Source of the DNA: an uncultured Flavobacteriales bacterium | GTDB lineage: Bacteria; Bacteroidota; Bacteroidia; Flavobacteriales; BACL11 | DNA: 64,000 nucleotides | NCBI GenBank assembly: GCA_905478765.1 | Contig: CAJQJY010000004.1 | Span: 1-64,000, forward strand | Direction: 5' to 3' | Shown: positions 34,089 to 42,941 of the stretch, in pieces | How the letters are laid out: each line of letters begins with the position of its first letter | How positions within the stretch are numbered: the first letter of the stretch is position 1 | Notes under the pieces: model-generated | Databases searched by the model: none | What the model saw: only the letters and a program-made list of their open reading frames with translations | Told to the model about the DNA's origin: nothing | Made by a program: the position numbers and the translations under genes

Positions 34089-35072
34089 TTATCTACTTAC
34101 AATAACGCTGTTTTGCGCAGTAATATTGTTCTTAAACTCCACGCCATCAATATTATATACAATTATCTCTTTTATGGTACACACCCATTTGTTATCAAAA
34201 TCATCAATAAATAATGAGTTTACAAGCGTTTTTTTGTCGCTTATTCTATGTTTTTTCCAATCTACTCCATCAAAAGATACAACGCCCTTATCAGTTCCCA
34301 CCCAAATTTGATCGTAATCATCATAAACCAAGGATTTAATTGTATTTGTTTTAAGTGGTGTATTTTTTTTATTGAACAAAACCCATTGGTCACCTAGTAT
34401 CGTAATGATACCTCTTTTTGTTGCTATCCATTTTTTTCCTTCCCCATCAATTACTATATCCCAAATATTATTATTTGGTAGCTGTGAGTTTTTTGTGTTA
34501 TAAATTCTCCATATATTATTTGAAAAACTATATAAGCCGCTATTTGTTCCAAGCCAAACGACATCATTATAATCTACATTCATTGATATAAAATCGTCAT
34601 CAGTTATTCCGTTTTTATCACTTGACAAAATCACTTCAAAATCATTATTATATTTCACCAACCCATTTGATGTTGCTATTAAAATATTATCTTTTATTTT
34701 TATGATTTTCCTGATTTTATCAGATGGGAGTTTGCTGTTTTTTGAAGTATAAACATCCCAAGCGTTATTGTCTATTACTAGCAACCCTTCGGTTGTACCA
34801 ATGTATTTTATGTTACCAATTATTTTTATTGATAAAATCTTGTTAGAAGGTAGTTCGCTGTTTTTAGATGTGATTGTATGCCACCTTTTTCCATTGTAAC
34901 AAATTAAACCCTCAAGTGTTCCTATCCAATTTAATCCAGTATCATCAGTTGCAATTGCAGTAATATTTTGATCAGGAATAGGGGTGTTTGAGAAATTTTT
35001 TATTTTTTTTCTTTCTGTTTGTGCAAAAAGTAAAAGTGGTAAAGTAATAGTTATTAGTAAAAATTGTTTCAT
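34089..35072 (-). CDS. Secreted beta-propeller protein (two-component regulator propeller repeats)
   Basis: A 327-residue protein with a signal peptide (MKQFLLITITLPLLLFAQ) and about seven repeats of roughly 40 residues. The repeats resemble the sensor propellers of hybrid two-component systems: NWIGTLEGLICYNGKRW, VWLGTNSGLYSFSNNIW, QIWVGTDKGVVSFDGVDW. Linkers such as SKNSELPSNKI recur between blades. Unlike the sensor kinases it resembles, it has no membrane helix, histidine kinase or DNA-binding domain, so it is a free-standing propeller, probably periplasmic or extracellular. Its partner is unknown. A terminator lies 40 bp downstream, and a small lipoprotein gene lies 54 bp upstream on the same strand. 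Confidence 0.8.
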   Translation of the reverse strand: MKQFLLITITLPLLLFAQTERKKIKNFSNTPIPDQNITAIATDDTGLNWIGTLEGLICYNGKRWHTITSKNSELPSNKILSIKIIGNIKYIGTTEGLLVIDNNAWDVYTSKNSKLPSDKIRKIIKIKDNILIATSNGLVKYNNDFEVILSSDKNGITDDDFISMNVDYNDVVWLGTNSGLYSFSNNIWRIYNTKNSQLPNNNIWDIVIDGEGKKWIATKRGIITILGDQWVLFNKKNTPLKTNTIKSLVYDDYDQIWVGTDKGVVSFDGVDWKKHRISDKKTLVNSLFIDDFDNKWVCTIKEIIVYNIDGVEFKNNITAQNSVIVSR

Positions 35073-35126
35073 AGTCGTTTCCCGTTACTTTGATTAACGA
35101 CTATATTTTAGGAAGGTTACGAAACA

Positions 35127-35372
35127 CTATTTTTTCTTTTTAAAAAGTCTACTTTTTCCTTTTTTAGTTTTTCCTCCAACCCTATCTCCATCTTTATAAA
35201 GCACTAAATTCCATTTTGTTTTTTTCTTTTCTTTTGTTTTAGTAGACGACACATCATAATCAGCACATTTTAGAGTTGAAGTACCGTTAAATGTTTTCTT
35301 TTTCGTTCTGCATGACGACAAAATCAAAAAACTTAACACCAAAATAATGATATGTTTACTTTTTATTAGCAC
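35127..35372 (-). CDS. Small lysine-rich lipoprotein
   Basis: An 81-residue predicted lipoprotein. The signal peptide IIILVLSFLILSSCR ends in a good lipobox (LSSC at residues 18-21). The remainder is highly basic, with lysine runs (TKEKKKTKWNLVLY and KGKSRLFKKKK) and a single further cysteine. I do not recognise a family. It could bind anionic envelope material, but that is inference from charge only. It is divergent from rnr across 37 bp and upstream of the propeller gene. Confidence 0.65.
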   Translation of the reverse strand: MLIKSKHIIILVLSFLILSSCRTKKKTFNGTSTLKCADYDVSSTKTKEKKKTKWNLVLYKDGDRVGGKTKKGKSRLFKKKK

Positions 35373-35399
35373 TTGATGGTAAAATTACTATTATTTTTG
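35373..35399 (+). promoter_or_regulatory. Promoter of rnr
   Basis: TTG 35373-35375 and TATTTTTG 35392-35399 are separated by 16 nt, slightly short for the consensus. The start codon at 35410 is 10 nt after the box, so the leader would be only about 5 nt. Confidence 0.5.
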
Positions 35400-35409
35400 C
35401 TACAATAAT

Positions 35410-37542
35410 ATGAAGAAAAAGAAAAAGTCGAAGAAAAATAGAAAAGGTGAGTTTTCAAACACTCGTCTATATGATTTGTTATTAGTGATTTTTAGAGAAA
35501 ATTCTAAAAAGAAGCTAAATTACAAACAGGTTGGTAAAATTTTAAAAATTAAAGAAATGGGTGTGAAAATCCAGATAATTGATGTGATGAAAGATATGGT
35601 TTTATCAGGTGTTTTAGAGGAAACTCAAAGGGGTGCGTTTAGGTTGACGGAAAAAACATCAAAAATTATTACCACTATAAAAAACACTAATCAAAGAGGT
35701 GTTTATGCAAATATTGATGATGAAAATGAGGTTTTCATCCCAAAAGAATACAGTCAATTTGCTTTGGTTGGTGATGAAGTGGAGGTGTTACTTTTTATAA
35801 AAAGAAAGAAAAAACAAGAGGGAGAGGTTGTAAGTGTTATTAAAAGAAAAAAGACCGAATTTGTTGGTGTAATAGACAATTCGTTATCAAATTATTTTTT
35901 AATAATTGATGATAGAAGGGTTTATTTTGATGTTTTTATACCACCAAAATCAGTTAGAAAAGAATACTTAAACAAAAAAGTATTGGTACAAGTAGAGGAT
36001 TGGAATGAAAATTATAAAAACCCTATTGGTAAGGTTATTCAAATAATTGGAGAAATTGATGACCATAATACTGAAATAAACTCAATTCTTTATAATTATG
36101 GTTTTTCACCAAAATTCCCAAAAGAAGTTGAAAAATCAGCAAATAGTATAACTAAAAAAATTTCAGCTGAAGAAATTAAGAATCGTTTAGATATTAGAAC
36201 AACAACTACTTTTACTATTGATCCAGAGGATGCAAAAGACTTTGATGATGCATTATCAGTAAAAAAACTAACTAATGGAAATTGGGAAGTAGGAGTGCAT
36301 ATTGCTGATGTATCACATTATGTAAAAAAAGGGAGTGTTATTGACAAAGAAGCTGTTGAAAGGGCTACTTCTGTTTATTTGGTAGATAGAGTTGTTCCAA
36401 TGCTTCCTGAAATACTATCTAATAATATATGTTCATTAAAACCAAATGTTGATCGTTTAGCCTACTCGGTTTTGTTTGAAATGGATGAAAAAGCAAGTTT
36501 GGTTGATTACAAAATAGCAAAAACCGTTATTCATTCTGATATTCGTTTTACTTACCAAACAGCACAGGATGTTATTGATAATAAAAAAGGAGATCTTTCG
36601 GTTGAGTTGCTTTTGTTAGATAAATTATCTAAAGTACTAAGAATAAAAAGACAAAAAAAAGGGTCAATAAATTTTGAAAGCACTGAGGTTAAATTTATTT
36701 TAGATAAAAAAAATAATCCTATAGATGTTTATTTTAAAGAGAGTTTATCAACCAATCATTTGATTGAGGAGTTTATGCTTTTAGCAAACAAAACAGTTGC
36801 TAAACATATTGATTTTCCAAAAAAAGACGCTAAATCATTTGTGTATAGAATTCATGATTTACCAGATAAAGATAGAATTTCAACTTTAAATAATATTGTA
36901 AAAAAGTTTGGGCACTCTATAGATAATGAAAATTCAAATAAACTTTCACAGTCATTAAATGATTTACTTAAAAAAGTGAAAGGTAAAAAAGAACAACAGA
37001 TGGTTGAAACATTAACTATTCGCTCAATGGCAAAAGCTGTTTATTCAACCAATAATATTGGTCATTTTGGGTTGGCTTTTGATTATTACTCTCATTTTAC
37101 TTCTCCAATTAGAAGATACCCTGATTTAATAGTTCATAGGTTACTAGAAGATTATACTAATGGTGCTATTTCAGTAGTTAAAGAAAATTTAGAGAAGGTT
37201 TGTAAGCACTGTTCTGAAATGGAAAAAATAGCATCAACAGCTGAACGTGATTCTATTAAGTTTATGCAGGTTAAGTTTTTAAAAAATAAAATTAGTTTTG
37301 TTTATGATGGTGTGATTTCAGGAGTTACAGAATGGGGATTATATGTTGAAATTACTGAAAACAAATGTGAAGGTTTGGTAAAAGTAAGTAGTATTAAGGA
37401 TGATCATTATATTTTTGATGAAAAAAAATATGCCCTAATTGGATACCGAACAAAGTCCAGTTACCAAATAGGGCAAAAAGTAAAAATTCAAATTCAAAGA
37501 GCCGACTTAGAAAGAAGGCAAATGGATTTTATTTTAGTTTAA
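35410..37542 (+). CDS. rnr: Ribonuclease R
   Basis: A processive 3'-5' exoribonuclease of 710 residues that degrades structured RNA. The N-terminal winged-helix region is residues 15-75, with cold-shock domains at about 90-210. The RNB catalytic domain has TIDPEDAKDFDDALS with the metal-binding aspartates, followed by HIADVSHYVKKGS and the FTSPIRRYPDLIVHRLL motif. The C-terminal S1 domain has GVISGVTEWGLYVEI. It is shorter than the E. coli enzyme because it lacks a long basic tail. It is convergent with the T9SS protein gene at a 0-bp gap. Confidence 0.96.
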   Translation: MKKKKKSKKNRKGEFSNTRLYDLLLVIFRENSKKKLNYKQVGKILKIKEMGVKIQIIDVMKDMVLSGVLEETQRGAFRLTEKTSKIITTIKNTNQRGVYANIDDENEVFIPKEYSQFALVGDEVEVLLFIKRKKKQEGEVVSVIKRKKTEFVGVIDNSLSNYFLIIDDRRVYFDVFIPPKSVRKEYLNKKVLVQVEDWNENYKNPIGKVIQIIGEIDDHNTEINSILYNYGFSPKFPKEVEKSANSITKKISAEEIKNRLDIRTTTTFTIDPEDAKDFDDALSVKKLTNGNWEVGVHIADVSHYVKKGSVIDKEAVERATSVYLVDRVVPMLPEILSNNICSLKPNVDRLAYSVLFEMDEKASLVDYKIAKTVIHSDIRFTYQTAQDVIDNKKGDLSVELLLLDKLSKVLRIKRQKKGSINFESTEVKFILDKKNNPIDVYFKESLSTNHLIEEFMLLANKTVAKHIDFPKKDAKSFVYRIHDLPDKDRISTLNNIVKKFGHSIDNENSNKLSQSLNDLLKKVKGKKEQQMVETLTIRSMAKAVYSTNNIGHFGLAFDYYSHFTSPIRRYPDLIVHRLLEDYTNGAISVVKENLEKVCKHCSEMEKIASTAERDSIKFMQVKFLKNKISFVYDGVISGVTEWGLYVEITENKCEGLVKVSSIKDDHYIFDEKKYALIGYRTKSSYQIGQKVKIQIQRADLERRQMDFILV

Positions 37543-39738
37543 TTAATTTTTAATTAATTTTCTTGTTTCATTCAGTTTTTTTCCTTCAAACTTAATTTGG
37601 TATACTCCTTTTGCAAGGCTTGAAATATCTAAATATTCTTTATTTGAAATTCTATTTTCCAATACTAAACCTGCCTTAATATCATATATTTTTATAGAAG
37701 TGTTTTCTTCTGTTAAGTTTGAAATGTAAATTTTATCATTAGATGGGTTGGGATAAATATTTACTATATCCGGACCATTTAATTCCGTTCCAATACTAGT
37801 TGTTGCACAAGAAGGATTTAATCCTGTGCTAATTGAATTTGTAATATTTGTTGATGATGCATTATCAATTTCATTGTTATCATTAATAAACATTCCTACT
37901 ATATGAATTTGTGATTGATCCCAAGAAGGATCTAAAGTAAATTCAAAACAAATAGTTTCACTATCTCCCGTAATATATGAATTTGAGGTTAATGGTTCTC
38001 CCATAAATCCTGGAGCAACACTTCTAGCTACATGGCGATAAATCATTTGCGAAGCAGGTACATTTGATGGCATATTAGCCCAATCTGTTCCATCCACATC
38101 TATTAAAGAACCATTAGCTCCTCCACTGTATGAATTTGATTGATAGTAAGAAGTAGCGGTTCCTGTAACAGAATCTTCAACCAATACACATGCTAATTTA
38201 TAATTACCATTTATGTTATTTTGAATATCAACAGTTAGAGAAACTTTTAAAGTATTTCCATTTAATTCTGCTCCGTTTGTAATAATTCCATTTGGTTCAA
38301 CAATAATTCTTTGAAGAAAGTCTTGCTTAAAGTTTCCTGGATCTATATCTACTCCTCTATCTACTAATCCACTTGGGTAACCAGAAATATAAGGGGCCAT
38401 GCCATTATCATAATCTGGATCAGTCATAGGATCTCCGTTATGTACTGCTATTCCTTGCCAATATCCTTCATAATCTTTATCCATCCAATTTAATGCTACT
38501 GCTCCCCTTGGACACCAACCACACCATGTACCTGTAGCTTCCTCTCCAATAACTAATTTACCTTCTGCTGGAATTATAGCCTCTATTTGAATTGACATAA
38601 TATCATCTGAACTATCATCATCAGGTCCTAAATTATTAACATTATAAACAGTAGCGGTTCCTATATTAAAACCACCTCCTAATATTATTGAATTACTCAT
38701 ATTTACTGTGTAAATATCTTGAGTTGACATATTTACTCCGGTTATATTTTCTGTTATTGTAGTTCCATTATATTCAAAATCAACATCAAAAGACGTAATA
38801 TTAGATATACCTAAATTTCTAACATCAACAGATGGATTTCTATCTTGTCCTTGTATTCCTGTTATTGGGTTAACTAATATAACTTGAGCATTCAAATCTT
38901 CTAAATTTGGTTCTATATATGACCAACAAACATCATCTATATAAAATTGGTGACCTATAATAGGATATAAATCTAAGGAAGCAATCTTATTTACAGAGTT
39001 AGTAAAACTTCCTTGACTTTGGTTATCTATAAATAATTCCCAATTATTATTAGTTAAATCACAAACTAGTTTTAACTCAAACCAAACTTCTTCTGGATAT
39101 GTAGTAGTTAAATAATTAAAACCATTTCCTGTGTTTTCTAAAATTAAAGAACCTAAATCCATTTTACAATCTAAAGACCATACATTTCCTGGAATATTCT
39201 CTGCTTGAAAATTAAAATATGCTCCTGTTCCTGTATTAACATAAAACATTGAAGAATATTCAAAAACACCAATATCATAAGGGGCCGCAGTTCCAAAAGG
39301 TAATACTATATCTTGAGCTCCTTGAGTAGCACCAGAGAATAAATATAAAGAATTTGAACCACTATAACTTAGATTACTATTTATATTAGCATCATCTGCA
39401 AAAGGTGCAGTTGTTCCACTCATTAATTCCCCCCAAGTATTCCAATTAGATAAAGTTTGAGCAACTGGATCTCCATTTTGATATGAATCAAAATTTTCAC
39501 ATATACTTGCTTGAGGTGAAGTAGAAGAACAAGGTCCATATATCCATGAAGTTACTCCTCCAAAATTTTCAGCTACACAATCATTACTATATTCTACACC
39601 ATTGCATCCACAAACTGGGTCATATATCATAGTACATATAGCAGTAAGATCAATTAAGCTACTATCCACACATGTTGTTTGAGAATTTGAATTGAAAAAA
39701 AAGAATATTCCAATTAATAAAGTAATTATTTTTTTCAT
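37543..39738 (-). CDS. T9SS-exported protein with Kazal-like and Omp28/thioredoxin-like domains
   Basis: A 731-residue secreted protein. The signal peptide is residues 1-19. A cysteine module at 34-70 (YDPVCGCNGVEYSNDC) resembles a Kazal-type protease-inhibitor repeat. Next comes a beta-rich, lectin/LamG-like region (about 80-275) and an Ig-like stretch (280-390). An Omp28-type domain follows with a thioredoxin-like CGWC at 406-409 in EEATGTWCGWCPRGAV. The C-terminus has a type A T9SS sorting domain (IYPNPSNDKIYISNL, ending KLIKN). The last two parts are confident; the Kazal match rests on cysteine spacing. Function is unknown, but redox or adhesive roles are plausible. The 555 bp upstream are extremely AT-rich. 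Confidence 0.85.
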   Translation of the reverse strand: MKKIITLLIGIFFFFNSNSQTTCVDSSLIDLTAICTMIYDPVCGCNGVEYSNDCVAENFGGVTSWIYGPCSSTSPQASICENFDSYQNGDPVAQTLSNWNTWGELMSGTTAPFADDANINSNLSYSGSNSLYLFSGATQGAQDIVLPFGTAAPYDIGVFEYSSMFYVNTGTGAYFNFQAENIPGNVWSLDCKMDLGSLILENTGNGFNYLTTTYPEEVWFELKLVCDLTNNNWELFIDNQSQGSFTNSVNKIASLDLYPIIGHQFYIDDVCWSYIEPNLEDLNAQVILVNPITGIQGQDRNPSVDVRNLGISNITSFDVDFEYNGTTITENITGVNMSTQDIYTVNMSNSIILGGGFNIGTATVYNVNNLGPDDDSSDDIMSIQIEAIIPAEGKLVIGEEATGTWCGWCPRGAVALNWMDKDYEGYWQGIAVHNGDPMTDPDYDNGMAPYISGYPSGLVDRGVDIDPGNFKQDFLQRIIVEPNGIITNGAELNGNTLKVSLTVDIQNNINGNYKLACVLVEDSVTGTATSYYQSNSYSGGANGSLIDVDGTDWANMPSNVPASQMIYRHVARSVAPGFMGEPLTSNSYITGDSETICFEFTLDPSWDQSQIHIVGMFINDNNEIDNASSTNITNSISTGLNPSCATTSIGTELNGPDIVNIYPNPSNDKIYISNLTEENTSIKIYDIKAGLVLENRISNKEYLDISSLAKGVYQIKFEGKKLNETRKLIKN

Positions 39739-40293
39739 AGTTTTAAATTTATTAGTGAGTTGTAAAAGTACAATAATTTTATAAAAATTAAAAATTGAGT
39801 TTAGTTTTAGATTATATTATATATATAGTTTATTTTTAAAATAAAAAAGAAAGATAATTTATATATATAAATGTTAAGTCAGTTAATAAATTTAGTTGTA
39901 ATTTTTAGTTTATATTATCTATTAAAACAAACTCACATATTTTTTTAATAATTGTTAATTTTTAAATTATAATAATCAACTACTTAAACATTATATTAAC
40001 ATTTATTAATAGTTGTTAATAAGCTAAACCAACAGCTTTATTTTAATAAATAAAACTATTTTTACAATTAAATAAAGTTAATAAATGAGTTTAAAAGTAA
40101 AATATAAAAAACAATAATTTTTATTGACTTTAAAAATTTATAAAAGCTTAGTTTTTATAATTATAAATAAAAGAGAAGTTGTTTTATTTGGTTACTTATT
40201 TATTAACATATTTTTAAAATAAATATTAATAAGTAAAATAAACCTACTAGCTTAAATTTTAAAATTACTAACACACTGTTAAAATAATAAATT
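39739..40293. other. 555-bp extremely AT-rich intergenic region
   Basis: No ORF, RNA gene or stable hairpin is visible. GC content is very low even for this genome, with long runs of A/T and repeated short words such as GTTAATAA, TTATTAACA and TATATATA. The region should contain the promoters of both divergent neighbours (the T9SS protein gene and rpiB). There is no cluster of TTATCCACA-type DnaA boxes. Nothing further can be supported. Confidence 0.6.
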
Positions 40294-40725
40294 ATGAAAA
40301 TAGGGATAGCTTGTGATCATGCAGGATTTGAATATAAAGAAAAACTAAAAAAACTTTTATCTAGTAAAGGTAATGAAATAAATGATTATGGATGTTATTC
40401 TTTAGAAAGTGTGGATTACCCAGATTTTGCACATAAATTGGCAGAAAGCATTGAAAATAATGATAATGAATTAGGTATACAATTTTGTGGAACGGGTAAT
40501 GGAATTAATATGTCGGCTAATAAACACCAACGAATTCGGGCTGCACTTTGTTGGAATATTCACATTGCAGAACAAGCGAGATTACATAATAATGCTAATA
40601 TTCTTACTATGCCAGCCAGACATTTAGAATGGCAAGAAGTAGAAAAAATTGTAGATACTTTTTTAAATACAGATTTTGAAGGAGGAAGACATGAAAATAG
40701 AGTGAATAAAATATCTTGTTGTTAA
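40294..40725 (+). CDS. rpiB: Ribose-5-phosphate isomerase B
   Basis: Interconverts ribose-5-phosphate and ribulose-5-phosphate in the pentose phosphate pathway. The 143-residue RpiB/LacAB-family protein has the N-terminal IACDHAGFEYKEKL, DYGCYSLESVDYPDFAH, and the active-site cysteine loop CGTGNGINMSANKHQRIR. The late NILTMPARHLEW block is conserved. It is followed after 1 bp by an M28 peptidase gene, so the two are co-transcribed. Confidence 0.96.
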   Translation: MKIGIACDHAGFEYKEKLKKLLSSKGNEINDYGCYSLESVDYPDFAHKLAESIENNDNELGIQFCGTGNGINMSANKHQRIRAALCWNIHIAEQARLHNNANILTMPARHLEWQEVEKIVDTFLNTDFEGGRHENRVNKISCC

Positions 40726-40726
40726 T

Positions 40727-41761
40727 ATGAAAAAATATATATTTATACTTTTTATAGCAATATCAATTTCTTCTTTTTCTCAAGACAATATAAAATACTC
40801 AGAAACAATTATTGCTTCAGATTTAAAAAAACACCTTACAATACTTGCATCTGATTCTTTAGAAGGTAGAGAAACAGGTAAGCCAGGACAAAAAATGGCT
40901 GCTGATTATATAATGAATCATTTTAAAAACATAGGTATACCTCCTTATAAAAAAAAAACCTACTATCAGAAATTTAAAGTTAAATCAGGCAGGCATCTTT
41001 GCAAGTGTGATGATTGTGATCAGAGTTTAGTAAAAAAAATATTGGGGAGTAAAAAGAAAATAAAAGGCGAAAATGTGTTGGGTTATATTGAAGGAACAGA
41101 CCTAAAAGAGGAGCTTATTATTATTACCGCTCACTATGATCATTTAGGAAAACATGATAGTTTAATTTTTAATGGGGCTGATGATGATGGAAGCGGAACG
41201 GTTGCAGCAATGGAAATAGCAGAAGCCTTTATGCTTGCTAAAAAAGTAGGGAAAGGACCAAGAAGATCTGTTTTAGTAATGGCTGTTTCAGGAGAAGAAA
41301 AAGGACTTTTAGGTAGTAAATATTATGCAGACCACCCTATTTTTCCTCTTGAAAAAACGGTTGCTAACTTGAATATTGATATGATTGGTAGAATAGGAGA
41401 TTTTAAAGGCAATCCTAATTATGTGTACCTCATAGGGGCAGACAGGCTAAGTCAAGAACTACACTATTTAAGCGAACAAATAAATAAAGAGTATATAGGT
41501 TTAGAATTAGACTATACTTTTAATGAAGAGGATGATCCAAATAGATATTATTACCGATCTGATCATTATAATTTTGCTAAAAATAATATTCCTGTAATTT
41601 TCTATTTTAATGGGATTCATGAAGATTATCATAAAACAACTGATACAGTAGAAAAAATTAATTTTGATAAAATTCAGAAAATAACAAGATTGATATTTTT
41701 AACTGCATGGGAACTTGCAAATAGAGATAAGAGAATTGAGTTGGATAAAAAAGAAAACTAA
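40727..41761 (+). CDS. Secreted M28-family zinc aminopeptidase
   Basis: A 344-residue peptidase with a signal peptide (MKKYIFILFIAISISSFSQ). The di-zinc site is complete: His in ITAHYDHLGK, the bridging Asp in NGADDDGSGTVA, the catalytic Glu pair in SGEEKGLLG, Asp in NLNIDMIGRIG, and the final His in the DYHKTTDTVEKI region. The DSLEGRETGKPGQ N-terminal block is typical of this subfamily. An insertion with HLCKCDDCDQS (about residues 92-102) is a cysteine cluster I do not associate with the family. It follows rpiB by 1 bp and overlaps the convergent PET-hydrolase-like gene by 4 bp. Confidence 0.92.
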   Translation: MKKYIFILFIAISISSFSQDNIKYSETIIASDLKKHLTILASDSLEGRETGKPGQKMAADYIMNHFKNIGIPPYKKKTYYQKFKVKSGRHLCKCDDCDQSLVKKILGSKKKIKGENVLGYIEGTDLKEELIIITAHYDHLGKHDSLIFNGADDDGSGTVAAMEIAEAFMLAKKVGKGPRRSVLVMAVSGEEKGLLGSKYYADHPIFPLEKTVANLNIDMIGRIGDFKGNPNYVYLIGADRLSQELHYLSEQINKEYIGLELDYTFNEEDDPNRYYYRSDHYNFAKNNIPVIFYFNGIHEDYHKTTDTVEKINFDKIQKITRLIFLTAWELANRDKRIELDKKEN

Positions 41762-42864
41762 TCTTTAATTATTTTTATTTTACTATTTTTGTAGTATATA
41801 AAATAGATGCCTTTTTTTAAAAAAGAAACATCAATTTTAGAGGTTTTTAATACTTCACTCTTCAAAACCTTACCATCTATATTTATAATTTTATAAAGTT
41901 TGTTTTTAGCTAACATCCCTTTCAAAATAATTGTATTATTTACTGGATTAGGATAAATAATTAAATCATTTTTATAATCAAGAACACTATTGGGAATGGA
42001 GCAGTCTATGTTAGTTTCATAATCAGAGGCAGTAGTAGGTATATCTAACAATAAAGGGCAGTAGCAACTGTCATTAACAAGGTATTTTTTTAACCAAGAA
42101 AGACCCATTCTTCCCACCTCACCAAACCCACCTAAAGGTGTGTTTGCAATTGTGTGTTCACCACCAAACACTTCATATTTAAGTTTTTTTGTAGAACTTG
42201 GGGTGTAGTTGTACTGTATATCAGCATGAGAGCCTGGCGGGGCTACAACATCAATTTGTCCACTAAAAATAAGAATTGGAGAGTCGTGGTTTAACAATGC
42301 AGGAGAAACAACTGATGGGTCGATCCAGGGACAGAAAGCAAGAACAGCTTTTATATTAGGATCTTCAGCTGCAACTAATTGAGCACCCCCACCTCCCATT
42401 GACCACCCACCAAGGGCAATAAGGTTAGTGTCTAACTTATTAAATAAAGAAGAGTTTGTTCGGTTATTTTCAGCTTTCAAACTAATTAAAGCATCTTGTA
42501 GGGCTTTTTTTCTATCAATTACCTCATCCCAAATACTATTAGTACCAATAGTCATACACACAATACCATGAGAAGCTAAAAAAGAACCCCAAGCCTGAAT
42601 ACTTAATTCTGGGTTAGCATACCCCGGAATAATAATAATACTTGGCAATAAACCACTTGTGTTTTCTGGATAATATATAGTAGAGCCATAATAATCATTA
42701 CCATCTCTTATTCCATCACTTTCTAAATAAGAACTTACAGTATAACTACCATTAAAAGTTGCTGATGATGTAGTCACATCATTGCAATCTGAATTAGTTT
42801 GACAAAAAGATATAAAAGGAAGTAATAATAAAAAATAAATTAGTATTGTTTGAAGTTTTTTCAT
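41758..42864 (-). CDS. PET-hydrolase/cutinase-like serine hydrolase with T9SS sorting tail
   Basis: A 368-residue secreted alpha/beta hydrolase starting at ATG 42864. The signal peptide ends near FISFCQ. The catalytic core resembles bacterial cutinases and PET hydrolases. The nucleophile elbow GWSMGGGG contains S155, with W154 before it. D205 is in SGQIDVVAP and H237 in GGEHTIAN. The oxyanion Tyr is Y82 in PGYAN, and the flexible Trp is W180 in CPWIDP. A terminal Cys pair (region SCYC to IDCS) fits the conserved C-terminal disulfide. The extra disulfide of Ideonella PETase is absent. A type A T9SS domain (IYPNPVNNTIIL, ending IIKD) closes the protein. Polyester activity is not proven; it may be a general esterase. 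Confidence 0.85.
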   Translation of the reverse strand: MKKLQTILIYFLLLLPFISFCQTNSDCNDVTTSSATFNGSYTVSSYLESDGIRDGNDYYGSTIYYPENTSGLLPSIIIIPGYANPELSIQAWGSFLASHGIVCMTIGTNSIWDEVIDRKKALQDALISLKAENNRTNSSLFNKLDTNLIALGGWSMGGGGAQLVAAEDPNIKAVLAFCPWIDPSVVSPALLNHDSPILIFSGQIDVVAPPGSHADIQYNYTPSSTKKLKYEVFGGEHTIANTPLGGFGEVGRMGLSWLKKYLVNDSCYCPLLLDIPTTASDYETNIDCSIPNSVLDYKNDLIIYPNPVNNTIILKGMLAKNKLYKIINIDGKVLKSEVLKTSKIDVSFLKKGIYFIYYKNSKIKIIKD

Positions 42865-42867
42865 TTT

Positions 42868-42897
42868 CAAAAATACAAAAAATAAAACCCCAATCAA
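42868..42897 (-). promoter_or_regulatory. Promoter of the PET-hydrolase-like gene, three bases from its ATG
   Basis: On the minus strand: TTG 42897-42895, 19-nt spacer, TATTTTTG 42875-42868, AAA, ATG 42864. Both elements match the consensus, and the transcript should be leaderless or nearly so. This also argues against the upstream in-frame ATG at 42897. Confidence 0.6.
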
Positions 42898-42941
42898 AAA
42901 CAGCAGGTTTTATAATTATATTACGGCAACCAACAATTGTT

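Noticed and set aside
39739-40293. Replication origin in the AT-rich gap
   Set aside because: No cluster of DnaA boxes and none of the usual origin-linked genes nearby; AT-richness alone is not enough.
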